A DNA stretch of 64,000 bases from Thiotrichales bacterium (lineage in GTDB: Bacteria > Pseudomonadota > Gammaproteobacteria > HK1), in contig JAPOSC010000054.1 of the NCBI GenBank assembly GCA_026709935.1, positions 1 to 64,000 on the forward strand. The letters are read 5' to 3'. The first letter of the stretch is position 1; the number at the start of each line of letters is the position of its first letter. Of the stretch, positions 1 through 8,883 are shown piece by piece. The notes under the pieces were generated by a model. That model made no database searches and had not been told where the DNA came from. It saw nothing but the letters and a program-made list of their open reading frames with translations. The position numbers and the translations under genes were made by a program.

Positions 1-237
1 CGACGCGTGAAAGTCGGGGAGGCCAAGACCCACCTGTCGGCGCTGCTGGCGGAGGTGGAAGCGGGCGAGGATTTGGTGATCTGCCGGGGTGCGACCCCGG
101 TCGCCCGTGTAACGCGGATCGCCGATGCGGATGAGCATGCCGCGCTCAGCGCGACGCTTCGCCGTGAACGGGCGAAGCAAAAGGCGGTAACGACCTCCGA
201 GATTCTGTCCTGGCGTCACGAGGGGCACGCGCGCTGA
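1..237 (+). CDS. Phd/YefM-type antitoxin, probably 5' partial
   Basis: The protein has the usual Phd opening VGEAKTHLSALLAEVEAGE, which forms the DNA-binding and dimerisation part, followed by a variable toxin-binding tail, about 78 residues in all. The frame is open to the window edge (two Arg codons precede the GTG at 7), and homologues normally have two or three residues before VKVGEAK, so the true start probably lies just outside. Its stop overlaps the start of the following toxin remnant (TGATG at 235-239), the classical translational coupling of these pairs. It should repress its own promoter and neutralise a VapC-type RNase, but the partner is broken. Confidence 0.85.
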   Translation, partial: RRVKVGEAKTHLSALLAEVEAGEDLVICRGATPVARVTRIADADEHAALSATLRRERAKQKAVTTSEILSWRHEGHAR

Positions 238-443
238 TGACGTTCGTCACCGACGCCTCGGTGGCGGCCGCGTGGGTGCTGCCCGATGAGGCGGCGGCGA
301 TTGCCGATCTCGCGCTGGAACGGCTCGGCGAGGAGACGGTGAAGGTGCCGAACGTGTTCTGGATCGATAGCTTTGCCCAGATCCACAGGTTCCAGTTCGG
401 CGAGAGGCTGGATCAGCCTCCCGGCGAGGCCGGGTGTTTCTAG
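237..443 (+). pseudogene. Truncated PIN-domain (VapC) toxin remnant
   Basis: The first 40 or so residues are a good VapC N-terminus: FVTDASVAAAWVLPDE has the first metal-binding Asp (D5), and VPNVFW is the start of the second helix region. After that the sequence (IDSFAQIHRFQFGERL...) no longer looks like a PIN domain, and a stop comes at 68 residues instead of about 130. The conserved Glu and the two later Asp residues needed for RNase activity are absent. I read it as a deletion or rearrangement remnant with an inactive product. It is translationally coupled to the antitoxin upstream. Confidence 0.75.
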
Positions 444-457
444 GTCATGACCCGGCC
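428..457. terminator. 8-bp inverted repeat between convergent genes
   Basis: GGCCGGGT (428-435) and ACCCGGCC (450-457) are perfect complements around a 14-nt loop. The structure covers the stop codons of the vapC remnant and of the convergent phosphoribosyltransferase. There is no T-run, so it is at best a weak or bidirectional terminator. Confidence 0.35.
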
Positions 458-1005
458 TTCGCCTCCCGCAGCACTTCGAGCAGGCGTGGCCGGTGGCGCG
501 CGATCTCTTCCGCCGTCAGCCCTTCCAGTGAATGGGGGAACTTGATCCACTCTTCGGTCTCGTGCAGGTAGTAGTCGGGAACCCGGGCGGTCAGGTTGCG
601 CGAGGGTTTGTAGAACGGCACCGCGACCCGGATCTCCTGCGGCGCGTTCCGACGCGCCTTCTCCCGCAGGGTCTCGATCACGGACTCGATGGTGCGGCCG
701 GTGTCGAACACGTCATCGACGATCAGCAGGCGGTCCTCCTGATCGATGTTCTTCAGCAGGTAGTTGAGCCCGTGCACCCGCACCTCCTGCGAGCGCCCGT
801 CGATACCGCGGTACGACGAGGTGCGGATGGCGATGTGGTCGGATTCCACTCCGAAGTAGTCGAGCAGTTCCTGGACCGCAATGCCGATGGGGGCGCCGCC
901 CCGCCAGATGGCGACGATGAAGCTCGGGCGGAACCGGCTTTCGAGCACCCGCGCCCCGAGCTCGAAGGCGTCTTCCAGCAACTGCTGCGCACCGATGTAG
1001 AGCAT
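445..1005 (-). CDS. Phosphoribosyltransferase family protein (paralogue 1)
   Basis: A 186-residue type I phosphoribosyltransferase. The PRPP-binding loop LLIVDDVFDTGRT sits at residues 93-105, the WRGG loop at 34-37, and a typical hood segment WIKFPHSLEGL near 153-163. This fold transfers ribose-5-phosphate from PRPP to a purine base such as hypoxanthine or xanthine; the exact base cannot be read from sequence. An upstream in-frame ATG would add 36 low-complexity residues, so the ATG at 1003-1005 (MLYIGAQQLL) was chosen because it matches the start of the neighbouring paralogue. Divergent from paralogue 2, start to start about 130-150 bp apart. Confidence 0.85.
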   Translation of the reverse strand: MLYIGAQQLLEDAFELGARVLESRFRPSFIVAIWRGGAPIGIAVQELLDYFGVESDHIAIRTSSYRGIDGRSQEVRVHGLNYLLKNIDQEDRLLIVDDVFDTGRTIESVIETLREKARRNAPQEIRVAVPFYKPSRNLTARVPDYYLHETEEWIKFPHSLEGLTAEEIARHRPRLLEVLREAKAGS

Positions 1006-1135
1006 CCTGCCTCCCGAGTCTCCGCCCGGCGGGAATTGCCGGCCTGCCCGCCCGGTGTGCCCGCCCGGTGTTTCACACACCGGCCGCGGTGAAGTATGTT
1101 GACGCCCTCCCATCTAGGCAAGCGGGCCGTGCCCC

Positions 1136-1735
1136 GTGGACGAACCCGGCTCCGTGGAAAAGATATTCATCACCGAAGAAGCGCTGTTGCTGGACGCCTA
1201 CCGTCTCGGCGTGCGGGTCTTCGAGAGCGGCTTCCGGCCGAGCTTCATCGTCGGGCTGTGGCGCGGTGGCAGCTCGGTCGGAATTGCGGTGCAGGAGTGC
1301 CTGCAACACCTCGGGGTGGGGACCGACCACATCTCGCTGCGTACCTCCTATCGCGGCATGCAGCGCTACCAGCGCATGGTGGACGAGGCATCCTCCGCGA
1401 TCCGGGTCCACGGCACCCAGTACCTGCTGGAGACCATGAACGCGGAGGACGGGCTCCTCATCGTCGACGATGTCTACAGTACCGGTCTCAACGTGAAGGC
1501 AGTCATCGATCGGCTCGCGTCGCGCATGCGGCGGAACCTGCCGCGCGAGGTGCGGATCGCGGCGCCGTGGTACAAGCCGGCACGCAACCGCACCGGCCGG
1601 GCGCCGGACTATCACCTGCACGAGACCGACAAATGGCTGGTGTTTCCCTACGAGCTGAACGGCCTGAGCGTCGAGGAGATCGAGGCCGGCAAACCGTTTC
1701 TGGCGCCTCTGATCGCCCGCCTCCAGGGGGCGTGA
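1136..1735 (+). CDS. Phosphoribosyltransferase family protein (paralogue 2)
   Basis: A 199-residue relative of the divergent neighbour: both share RPSFIV, an LWRGG/IWRGG loop, a Y-R-G segment, the VHG...YLL block and the W-x-FP hood. The PRPP loop is altered: GLLIVDDVYSTGLN at about 107-120, where the neighbour and most family members have DTGRT. Loss of the Arg/Lys-Thr pair suggests a changed or weakened PRPP site. The start is GTG at 1136; another GTG at 1154 (VEKIFITEEALL) aligns better with paralogue 1 and is a real alternative. A MITE-like repeat follows the stop by about 15 bp. Confidence 0.82.
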   Translation: MDEPGSVEKIFITEEALLLDAYRLGVRVFESGFRPSFIVGLWRGGSSVGIAVQECLQHLGVGTDHISLRTSYRGMQRYQRMVDEASSAIRVHGTQYLLETMNAEDGLLIVDDVYSTGLNVKAVIDRLASRMRRNLPREVRIAAPWYKPARNRTGRAPDYHLHETDKWLVFPYELNGLSVEEIEAGKPFLAPLIARLQGA

Positions 1736-1749
1736 GCAGCCACCAAAAG

Positions 1750-1857
1750 CTCCTGACCGAAATTGATTTTCCACCTCGTAGATCCCAACCCCCTTCCAGG
1801 CAGCAGAGGCGGAGGCGGGCTCGTTGAACGGAAAAATTGTCCCGGCCGGAGTCCAGG
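1750..1857 (+). repeat. Interspersed repeat A, copy 1
   Basis: About 108 bp beginning CTCCTGACCGAAATTGATTT and ending near GGCCGGAGTCCAGG. It shares the core blocks GACCGAAAT, TTCCACCTC and GGAAAAATT with three other copies in this window. The two ends are imperfect inverted repeats of each other over about 25 bp. It lies between a phosphoribosyltransferase gene and the antiporter gene. Confidence 0.75.
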
Positions 1858-1940
1858 ACCCGCCCCGGCGCGGTCATTGCGGATGACTTGCAGATGATCG
1901 GCACGCACCGTCGGCGACCGCGGCGCACCGGAGGCTGACC

Positions 1941-3515
1941 ATGGCCGGGGTCTACATCGCCTGCGCGTTCGCCCTGGGCCTCGCCGCCCGCGCCGTCGGG
2001 ATGCCGCCGCTCGTCGGCTTTCTCGCGGCGGGGTTCACCCTCGACGCGGCCGGGTTCGCCGCGCCGGACGGCCTCGAAGCCATCGCGCACGCCGGCGTGC
2101 TGCTCATGCTGTTCACGGTGGGGATGAAGGTACGGCTGCGCAACGTCGTGCGCGTCGAGGTCTGGGGCACCGCCCTCATCCATCTTGCGGTGTCCACCGC
2201 CCTCGTCGGCATCCTCATCGTCTACGGGCTCGGCACCGGCTGGGTCGCCGCCCTGCTCATCGCCTGCGCTCTCGGATTCTCCAGCACCGTGATCGTGGCG
2301 AAATCGCTCGACGAGAAGCGCGAACTCAGCGCCTTCCACGGCCGCGTCGCGATCGGGATCCTCATCGTGCAGGATCTCGTCGCCATCGCGGTGCTCGGTC
2401 TGTCGCAGGGAATGGCGCCGTCGCCGTGGGCCATCGCCCTGCTCGCGCTGCTGCCGGCGCGGCGCCTCGTCCACCGGCTTCTCGATGCCGCCGGCCACGG
2501 AGAAATCCTGCTGCTGCTCGGCATCGGCCTTGCGCTCGCGGGCGGCTACGGCTTCGAGGCGCTCGGATTGAGCGGGGAGCTGGGGGCGCTGATCCTCGGC
2601 GCCCTCCTCGCCGACCACCCGAAGGCGCAGGAGCTGGCCGATACGCTATGGGGGCTGAAGGAAGCCTTCCTGGTGGGATTCTTCCTGCTCATCGGCATGT
2701 CCGGCCTGCCCGGACCCGAGGCATTCGTGCTGGCTCTCGTCGCGCTGGCCCTGCTGCCGCTGAAAGGCGCGCTGTTCTACGCTCTGCTCGTCGCATTCAA
2801 GCTCCGGGCACGCAGCGGGGTGCTGGCCGGGCTCGCGCTCGCCAACTACAGCGAGTTCGGACTCATCGTGGCGCAGGCCGCGGCCGCCCGCGGCCTGCTG
2901 GCGGAGAGCTGGGTGGTCACGCTGGCGATCATCGTCGCGCTTTCGTTCGCGGTCTCCGCCCCGCTCAACCGCGCCTCGCACGCGGTCTACGTACGCCTCT
3001 CTCCGCTCGTCCTGCGCTTCGAACGCCGGCAACGGCATCCGGACGACAAGCCGATCTCGATCGGCGCGGCGGACGCCATGATCTTCGGCATGGGCCGGGT
3101 CGGCCTCGGCGCCTACGAAGAGCTCAAGGCGCGAGGGATGCGGGTGGTGGGCCTGGACTCCGATCCGGGAGAGGTCGCCCGGCATCTCGCCGAGGGCCGG
3201 CGGGTGGTGTACGGCGACGCCGAGGACCCGGACCTGTGGCACCGCCTGCACCTGGACGGCCTGAGCGCGGTCCTGCTGGCGGTGCCCGACCTCGAGGCGA
3301 AGCGCTTCGCGATCCACGAGCTTCGCCGCGCCGGATATCGGGGATTGCTGAGCGCGACCAACGTCTACCCCGAGGAAGCCGCCGATCTCCTCGACTGCGG
3401 GTGCACCACCACCTACAACTACTACGAGCAGGCGGGCGCCGGGTTCGCGGAACGAGTCTGGGCAACGCTGCGGGAAGAAGACGAGAAGACGGAGCGCCGG
3501 GACCCGGAGGGGTGA
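1941..3515 (+). CDS. CPA2-type monovalent cation:proton antiporter with RCK/TrkA-N domain (KefB/YbaL-like)
   Basis: 524 residues. About 370 N-terminal residues form a dozen hydrophobic segments, including the YIACAFALGLAARAVGMPPL opening typical of the Kef/YbaL exchanger fold. The C-terminal part starts a Rossmann RCK (TrkA-N) domain at about residue 375 (IFGMGRVGLGAYEEL) that binds nucleotide and gates transport. The family exchanges K+ or Na+ for H+ across the inner membrane. A C-terminal extension of charged residues replaces any full TrkA-C domain. It stands alone; the downstream gene is convergent. Start ATG 1941 is preceded by GGAGG (1930-1934). Confidence 0.9.
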   Translation: MAGVYIACAFALGLAARAVGMPPLVGFLAAGFTLDAAGFAAPDGLEAIAHAGVLLMLFTVGMKVRLRNVVRVEVWGTALIHLAVSTALVGILIVYGLGTGWVAALLIACALGFSSTVIVAKSLDEKRELSAFHGRVAIGILIVQDLVAIAVLGLSQGMAPSPWAIALLALLPARRLVHRLLDAAGHGEILLLLGIGLALAGGYGFEALGLSGELGALILGALLADHPKAQELADTLWGLKEAFLVGFFLLIGMSGLPGPEAFVLALVALALLPLKGALFYALLVAFKLRARSGVLAGLALANYSEFGLIVAQAAAARGLLAESWVVTLAIIVALSFAVSAPLNRASHAVYVRLSPLVLRFERRQRHPDDKPISIGAADAMIFGMGRVGLGAYEELKARGMRVVGLDSDPGEVARHLAEGRRVVYGDAEDPDLWHRLHLDGLSAVLLAVPDLEAKRFAIHELRRAGYRGLLSATNVYPEEAADLLDCGCTTTYNYYEQAGAGFAERVWATLREEDEKTERRDPEG

Positions 3516-3597
3516 GTGCCAGCGGGCGCGTCGCGCCCCGGATTCGGGGGATCGATCACGAGGACTTGTCCGGAAATGTAAACGGCAGGCGCAAGCT

Positions 3598-6012
3598 TCA
3601 ACTCCGCATCCGCGCGCCGTCCGGATCGAACGGCGGCTCCGGCACGATGACCGCGTCGCGCATCTCGCCCAGGATCTCGATCCGGAACCCGCCCGTGCGT
3701 TCGGCCAGTGCGCTCGGGACGTAGCCGAGGGCGATGCTCGCGTCCAGGTGGTGGCAGAAGCCGCCGGAGGTCACCCAGCCGACCGTCTCGCCGTCGCACA
3801 GCACCGGTTCGTTGGCGAGCGCGTCCACGCCGTTCGCGTCGACTCTGAAGATCACCCGCTTGCGGGCGGGCCCCGTCTGCTGCTCCTCGATCAGCGCATC
3901 GCGTCCGATGAAGTCGTTCTTGCGCAGGTCCACGAAGCGTTCCAGGCCGGCCTGGAACGGGGTGTAGTCCGGGGTGTACTCACGGGTGAAGCTCCCGAAG
4001 CCCTTCTCCAGACGCAGCGAGTTGAGCGCCCGGCTGCCGAAGTGGCGGAGATCCAGGTCCTCGCCCGCTTCGAGCAACGTGTCGTACACGGCGAGCTGGT
4101 AGTCCGGCTTCATCCAGATCTCGTAGCCGAGGTCGCCGGTGAAGGTGATGCGCCCGACGAGGGCGGGCGAGAGCCCGATCTCCATCGGCCGGATGGCCAT
4201 GAAGCGGAACGCCTCGTTGCTCACGTCCTCGGTGGTCACCCGCACAAGCAGCTCGCGCGCCTTCGGCCCCGCGATGCTCAGGCCGACCAGCTCGGTCCGC
4301 AGGCTCCGCAGGCTCACCCCGTCGTCGGGCAGGTGCTGGCGGAACCAGCGCAGGTGATACGCCTCGGCCGGACCGGACCCGAGAATCAGAAACCGCTCGG
4401 GACCGAGCTTGGCGAGGGTGAAGTCACCGATGATCGTGCCCCGGGGGTTGAGCATCGGCGAGAGCACCATGCGTCCCTCGCGAGGGATGCGATTGGCGAG
4501 CAGTCGCCCCAGCCACAGCTCCGCCCCCGGGCCGGTGATCTCGTACTTGCCGAAGCCCGAGGTCTCGGTGATACCGACGCCCTCGCGCACCGCACGGCAC
4601 TCCTCGCCGACCGGGCCGTGCGCATTGGACCGGCGGAAGGTCGGGGTCTCCACCGGTTCGGCACCCTCCGGCGCGTACCACAGCGCCTGCTCCAGTCCGA
4701 ACGCGGCGCCGAACACCGCCCCTTTCGCCTTCAGTCGGTCGTGGATGGGAGTGCGCCGCAGCGGGCGGCCGGCCGGGCGCTCCTCGTTCGGGAACGGCAC
4801 CAGGAAGCGGGTGGCGTAGGTCTGGCGGGCCATCGCCCGCGAGTACGCGGGCCCGGCATAGTCGCCGAACCGGGCGACATCCATCGCCCAGGCGTCCATG
4901 CCCGGGTCGCCATCGATCATCCAGCGGGCGAGCGCAAGGCCGACGCCGCCCCCCTGGCTGAAGCCCGCCAGCACCCCGCACGCGGCCCAGTAGTTCCGTA
5001 CCTCCGGCACCGGCCCCACGAGGGGATTGCCGTCCGGGGTGAAGGTGAACGGGCCGTTGATGACCTGCTTGAGTCCGGCCTTCTCCAGGGCCGGGAAGCG
5101 CTCGAAGGCGCGCATGAGATTGTCGCCGATGCGATCGAGGTCGTCGGGCAGCAGCTCGTGCCCGAAGTCCCAGGGGGTGGTGCGCTCGGACCACGGCCGT
5201 CCGTGCCTCTCGTAGGTGCCGAGGAGTACGCCGCGGCCCTCCTGGCGCATGTAGAGTCCGCCGCCGAAGTCGATGGCGTGAAGCATCTCCCCCTTGGAGT
5301 CCGCGACCTCGGGCACCTCGTCGGTGATCACGTACTGGTGTTCCATCGGCGTGAAGGGATGCATCACGCCCGCCATCAACCCGACCTCGCGCGCCCACAG
5401 CCCGGCCGCGTTCACCACATGCTCGGCGTGCACGGTGCCCTTGTCGGTCACCACGTCCCAGGTGCCGTCGGCGCGCGGGGCGAGGTCCGTCACGCGGGTC
5501 TCGCGGTAGACCTCGGCGCCGCCCTTGCGGGCCGCCCCGGCGTAGGCGTGGGTCACGCCCGAGGGGTCGACGTGGCCCTCGTTGGGGTCGTAGAGCACGC
5601 CGACGTAGTGCTTCGGGTCCATGATCGGCAGCATCCGCGCCGCTTCCTGCAGATCGATGAACTCCGTGTCCAGCCCGAGGTAACGGCCGCGCGAGCGGGC
5701 GGTTTCGAGGTAGTCGAGCCGGTCCCGGGTGTCGGCGAGCATGAGGCCGCCGGTGAGGTGGATGCCGCAGGACTGCCCGGAGACCTCCTCGATCTCCTTG
5801 TAGAGCTTCAACGTGTAGTCCTGGAGTTTGGCGACGTTGGGGTCGGAGTTGATGGTGTGCATGCCGCCCGCCGCGTGCCAGGTGGAGCCCGAGGTCAGCT
5901 CGGAGCGCTCCAGCAGGACGACATCCTTCCAGCCGTGCTTGACGAGGTGGTAGAGGACGCTGCAACCGACCACACCTCCGCCGATGACAGCCACTCGGAC
6001 ATGCGATTTCAT
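3598..6012 (-). CDS. FAD-dependent dimethylglycine/sarcosine dehydrogenase family oxidoreductase
   Basis: 804 residues in the DMGDH/SARDH arrangement. An N-terminal FAD oxidoreductase has the dinucleotide motif VIGGGVVGCS (residues 8-17) and GSTWHAAGG near 50, whose His is the covalent FAD-attachment residue in characterised relatives. A C-terminal GCV_T (folate-binding aminomethyltransferase) half begins at about residue 430. Family members oxidatively demethylate N-methylated glycine and pass the one-carbon unit to tetrahydrofolate. The frame stays open upstream, but the ATG at 6010-6012 has GGAGAA just before it and starts exactly at the Rossmann strand. Divergent from the M20 hydrolase; the real substrate is not certain. 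Confidence 0.9.
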   Translation of the reverse strand: MKSHVRVAVIGGGVVGCSVLYHLVKHGWKDVVLLERSELTSGSTWHAAGGMHTINSDPNVAKLQDYTLKLYKEIEEVSGQSCGIHLTGGLMLADTRDRLDYLETARSRGRYLGLDTEFIDLQEAARMLPIMDPKHYVGVLYDPNEGHVDPSGVTHAYAGAARKGGAEVYRETRVTDLAPRADGTWDVVTDKGTVHAEHVVNAAGLWAREVGLMAGVMHPFTPMEHQYVITDEVPEVADSKGEMLHAIDFGGGLYMRQEGRGVLLGTYERHGRPWSERTTPWDFGHELLPDDLDRIGDNLMRAFERFPALEKAGLKQVINGPFTFTPDGNPLVGPVPEVRNYWAACGVLAGFSQGGGVGLALARWMIDGDPGMDAWAMDVARFGDYAGPAYSRAMARQTYATRFLVPFPNEERPAGRPLRRTPIHDRLKAKGAVFGAAFGLEQALWYAPEGAEPVETPTFRRSNAHGPVGEECRAVREGVGITETSGFGKYEITGPGAELWLGRLLANRIPREGRMVLSPMLNPRGTIIGDFTLAKLGPERFLILGSGPAEAYHLRWFRQHLPDDGVSLRSLRTELVGLSIAGPKARELLVRVTTEDVSNEAFRFMAIRPMEIGLSPALVGRITFTGDLGYEIWMKPDYQLAVYDTLLEAGEDLDLRHFGSRALNSLRLEKGFGSFTREYTPDYTPFQAGLERFVDLRKNDFIGRDALIEEQQTGPARKRVIFRVDANGVDALANEPVLCDGETVGWVTSGGFCHHLDASIALGYVPSALAERTGGFRIEILGEMRDAVIVPEPPFDPDGARMRS

Positions 6013-6210
6013 GCGGCGGTTCTCCGTGTGCGGGCTCGCGCCGGGGCGAGCGAAACGAGGCGGCGAAACGAGGCGGCGGAAAGCATACTGCACCCTCGCC
6101 GCAAGGTTCAGCCTCGGCAGCCTTGGCGCGCGAATCGAGGACGGGTATCTTCGCCCGCCGGCCCGGTGCGGCCACCGCGCCGGAAATCGAACCAGCAGGA
6201 GTACATGTGA

Positions 6211-7479
6211 ATGGCGACCTCCAACAGCAACCTGCGGGTCGATGGCGCCCGCCTGTGGGCGAGCATCATGGAGATGGCGAAGATCGGCGCCCTGCCCGGC
6301 GGGGGGTGCGGTCGGCTCGCGCTGACCGACGACGACAAGCGCGGGCGCGACCTCTTCACCTCCTGGTGCGAACAGGCGGGGTGCACAGTGACCGTGGACG
6401 AGATGGGCAACATGTTCGCGCGCCGTCCGGGACGCAATCCGGACCTGCCCCCGGTCGCGTCGGGGAGCCACCTCGACACCCAGCCCCACGGTGGGAAGTT
6501 CGACGGAATCTTCGGGGTGCTGGCGGCGCTGGAAGTGGTGCGCACCCTCAACGATGCCGGGGCGGAGACGGAGGCCCCGATCGAGGTCATCAACTGGACC
6601 AACGAGGAGGGCTCGCGCTTCGCGCCCGCGATGATCGCGTCCGGGGTGTTCGCGGGACTGTTCGAGCGCGACTTTGCCTGGGGGGTCGAAAGCCCCGAGG
6701 GCGAAACGCTCGGCGATGAACTCGCGCGCATCGGCTACAAGGGGGACGAGCCCTGCGGCGCGCACCCCCTGGGCGCGCTGTTCGAGGCCCACATCGAGCA
6801 GGGTCCGATCCTGGAGGCGGCGGGCGTTCCCATCGGCGTGGTGAGCGGCGCCCAGGGCCAGCGCTGGTACGACATCGAGGTCCGTGGGCGCGATTCACAC
6901 GCCGGCACCACGCCGATGCCCGCCCGCAAGGATGCGCTGGTGGCCGCGGCGCGGATGGCGGCGCGGCTCGAAGACATCGCGCTCGGCCAGGCACCGCATG
7001 CAGTGGGCACCGTCGGTCAGTTCGACGTGAGCCCCAATTCCCGCAATACCATTCCCGGCGAGGTGCGGTTCTCGATCGACATCCGTCACCCCGAGGCGCG
7101 CGTCCTCGCCGAGATGGACGCCGAGATCCGGGAGTCGTTCGCTGCCCTCGCCAAGCGGGGAGGCGTGGACGTGACCGTCGATCAGCTCTGGGAGAAGCCT
7201 TCGATCGAGTTCGATTCCCGGTGCGTGGGGGCGGTCCGGGAGGCCGCGGCGGGGCTGGGCTACGCCCACCAGGACATCGTCTCCGGCGCCGGGCACGACG
7301 CCTGCCAAGTCTGCACGGTGACGCCCACCGGCATGATCTTCGTACCCTGCGAGGACGGCATCAGTCACAACGAGATCGAAAGCGCGACGCCGGAGGACCT
7401 GGAGATGGGCTGCAACGTGCTGCTGCACGCCATGCTCTCGGTCGCAAGCAACCCGCCCGAGCCGGCGCAAGCCTCCTGA
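6211..7479 (+). CDS. M20-family Zn-dependent amidohydrolase (N-carbamoyl-amino-acid / allantoate hydrolase type)
   Basis: 422 residues with all metal motifs of the AllC/HyuC/beta-ureidopropionase group: GSHLDTQPHGGKFDG (H87, D89 and bridging D98), TNEEGSRF (E132/E133), HIEQGP (H194) and GAGHDA then GISHNE near 386. These enzymes remove carbamoyl groups from ureido acids, releasing ammonia and CO2. Context supports nitrogen scavenging from hydantoin- or creatinine-like compounds: a hydantoin-type racemase lies nearby and a DMGDH-type demethylase is divergent. Exact substrate unknown. Start ATG 6211 follows a GCAGGAGTACATGTG stretch with GGAG. Confidence 0.9.
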   Translation: MATSNSNLRVDGARLWASIMEMAKIGALPGGGCGRLALTDDDKRGRDLFTSWCEQAGCTVTVDEMGNMFARRPGRNPDLPPVASGSHLDTQPHGGKFDGIFGVLAALEVVRTLNDAGAETEAPIEVINWTNEEGSRFAPAMIASGVFAGLFERDFAWGVESPEGETLGDELARIGYKGDEPCGAHPLGALFEAHIEQGPILEAAGVPIGVVSGAQGQRWYDIEVRGRDSHAGTTPMPARKDALVAAARMAARLEDIALGQAPHAVGTVGQFDVSPNSRNTIPGEVRFSIDIRHPEARVLAEMDAEIRESFAALAKRGGVDVTVDQLWEKPSIEFDSRCVGAVREAAAGLGYAHQDIVSGAGHDACQVCTVTPTGMIFVPCEDGISHNEIESATPEDLEMGCNVLLHAMLSVASNPPEPAQAS

Positions 7480-7646
7480 CCCGGGGCGAAGATTTCGCCG
7501 GCTCACGGCTGAGAGCACAATCGGTGAAACTTTCGAACCGGTGCTCGACCCCGGGCCGGGGCCCGCTTTGCGGCGTCAGTGACTCACGAACAACACCGCT
7601 CCGGTCCCCGGGCTGACCCGGACATCGCAGATTGAGGGAGCCTGCA

Positions 7647-8192
7647 ATGCACTGGTTCGTGGCCGGTGTGGTCGCGATGACGAGCGTCGTCGCCGCATCC
7701 AACTTCCTCGTCCGGATTCCGATCAACGACTGGCTCACCTGGGGGGCGCTGTCGTATCCGGTCGCGTTCCTCGTCACCGACCTCATCAACCGCCGGGTCG
7801 GACCCGGGTCGGCGCGGCGGGTGGTCTACGTCGGATTCGCCTGCGGCGTGATCCTGTCGCTGTTCACCTCGACCGCGCGCATCGCGCTCGCGTCCGGGGC
7901 CGCGTTCCTGATCGCGCAGCTCGCCGACGTATGGCTCTACAACCGCTTGCGCCGCATCACCGCGTGGTGGCAGACGCCGCTGATCTCCTCGGCCGTCGCC
8001 TCCGTCCTCGACACCGCGCTGTTCTTCAGTCTCGCCTTCGCGGCCACCGGACTCCCGTGGGTAACTTGGGCCATCGGCGACTACGGCGTGAAGGTTGCGG
8101 TCGCGTGCGCGATGCTGCTCCCGTTCCGGCTCCTGATGGGGAAGCGCGATCTCGGAGGGACGAACCGGAGGCTGCCGAACGCCGCGGCCTGA
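7647..8192 (+). CDS. VUT family transporter (YhhQ-like queuosine precursor transporter)
   Basis: 181 residues, almost entirely membrane: about six hydrophobic segments starting with HWFVAGVVAMTSVVAASNFL. YPVAFLVTDLINRR (about residues 34-47) is the family hallmark (F/Y-x-x-T-D-x-x-N). Members take up queuosine precursors, though the family is named for possible vitamin uptake. A TTG at 7632 would lengthen it by five residues, but AGGGAG at 7635-7640 is perfectly spaced for the ATG at 7647. I saw no convincing preQ1 riboswitch in the 167 bp upstream. Downstream the racemase gene is convergent. Confidence 0.85.
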   Translation: MHWFVAGVVAMTSVVAASNFLVRIPINDWLTWGALSYPVAFLVTDLINRRVGPGSARRVVYVGFACGVILSLFTSTARIALASGAAFLIAQLADVWLYNRLRRITAWWQTPLISSAVASVLDTALFFSLAFAATGLPWVTWAIGDYGVKVAVACAMLLPFRLLMGKRDLGGTNRRLPNAAA

Positions 8193-8220
8193 CCGGCCGC
8201 AGGATGGCACGGGCGTCGCC

Positions 8221-8883
8221 TCACATGCCGGCGTCGCCCGATACCAGCACCGAGAGCGCCATCCCCGCCGCCGCCCGCACCGGATCGACAACCGGTACGC
8301 CGAGCGCGTCCTCCAACTGTTCGCGGTACTGCGCCATTCCCGCACAGCCGAGCACCAGCACCTCGGCCCCGTCCTCGTCACGGAGCGTTCTGCCGGTGTC
8401 GGCCATGCGCTCGAAGGTACGGGACTCGTCGGCGAGCCCGGTGACACCGATACCGACCGCACGATCGCCGGCAAGGCGGAACCGGACGCCGAGCGCATCG
8501 TAGTAGCGCCGGTGCCGCGGGATCGCCTCGTCCAGGATGGAGATCACGCCGAAGCGGGAACCGAGCCCGATGGCGGTGAAGATCCCGCACGCCGCCATGC
8601 CGAGCACCGGACGCCGGGTCGCACGACGCGCCTCCGCAAGCCCCGGATCGCTGAAGCAGGCGATGATGAACGCGCCGGCGGTGTCCTCCCTCGACGCCAC
8701 GAACCGGGCGATGGGCGCGGCGACCGCCGCAACGTGGGCGTCGGTCTCGATGCCGGGCGGCCCTTCGGCCAGGGTCTCGCACCCGAACTCCGGGCCGCCG
8801 CCGAAACGCAGAGGCTCCAGCGCCGCATCGATCCCCTCGGTGACCGCCCGCGTCGAATTCGGGTTGAGCACGACGATTCGCAT
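8221..8883 (-). CDS. Aspartate/glutamate/hydantoin racemase family protein
   Basis: 220 residues, opening RIVVLNPNST, the standard start of hydantoin/allantoin racemases. The two catalytic cysteines are in place: C76 (IIACFSDPG) and C180 (VLGCAGMA), which act as acid/base pair on each face of the substrate carbon. The family interconverts 5-substituted hydantoin or allantoin enantiomers. With the nearby M20 hydrolase this suggests a ureide/hydantoin route, although hydantoinase itself is not adjacent. The upstream frame is open, but MRIVVL at 8883 fits the family start. Confidence 0.88.
   Translation of the reverse strand: MRIVVLNPNSTRAVTEGIDAALEPLRFGGGPEFGCETLAEGPPGIETDAHVAAVAAPIARFVASREDTAGAFIIACFSDPGLAEARRATRRPVLGMAACGIFTAIGLGSRFGVISILDEAIPRHRRYYDALGVRFRLAGDRAVGIGVTGLADESRTFERMADTGRTLRDEDGAEVLVLGCAGMAQYREQLEDALGVPVVDPVRAAAGMALSVLVSGDAGM

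Noticed and set aside
237-443. vapC remnant as a third selenoprotein or recoded gene
   Set aside because: The end is TAG, not TGA, and the sequence loses PIN similarity well before the stop.
3748-6210. 820-codon plus-strand frame opposite the dimethylglycine dehydrogenase
   Set aside because: Mirror image of a gene with clear FAD and GCV_T motifs; no domain of its own.
7480-7646. preQ1 riboswitch before the VUT transporter gene
   Set aside because: Expected from the family, but I could not find the conserved preQ1-I or preQ1-II sequence pattern; only unrelated GC-rich self-complementary runs are present.
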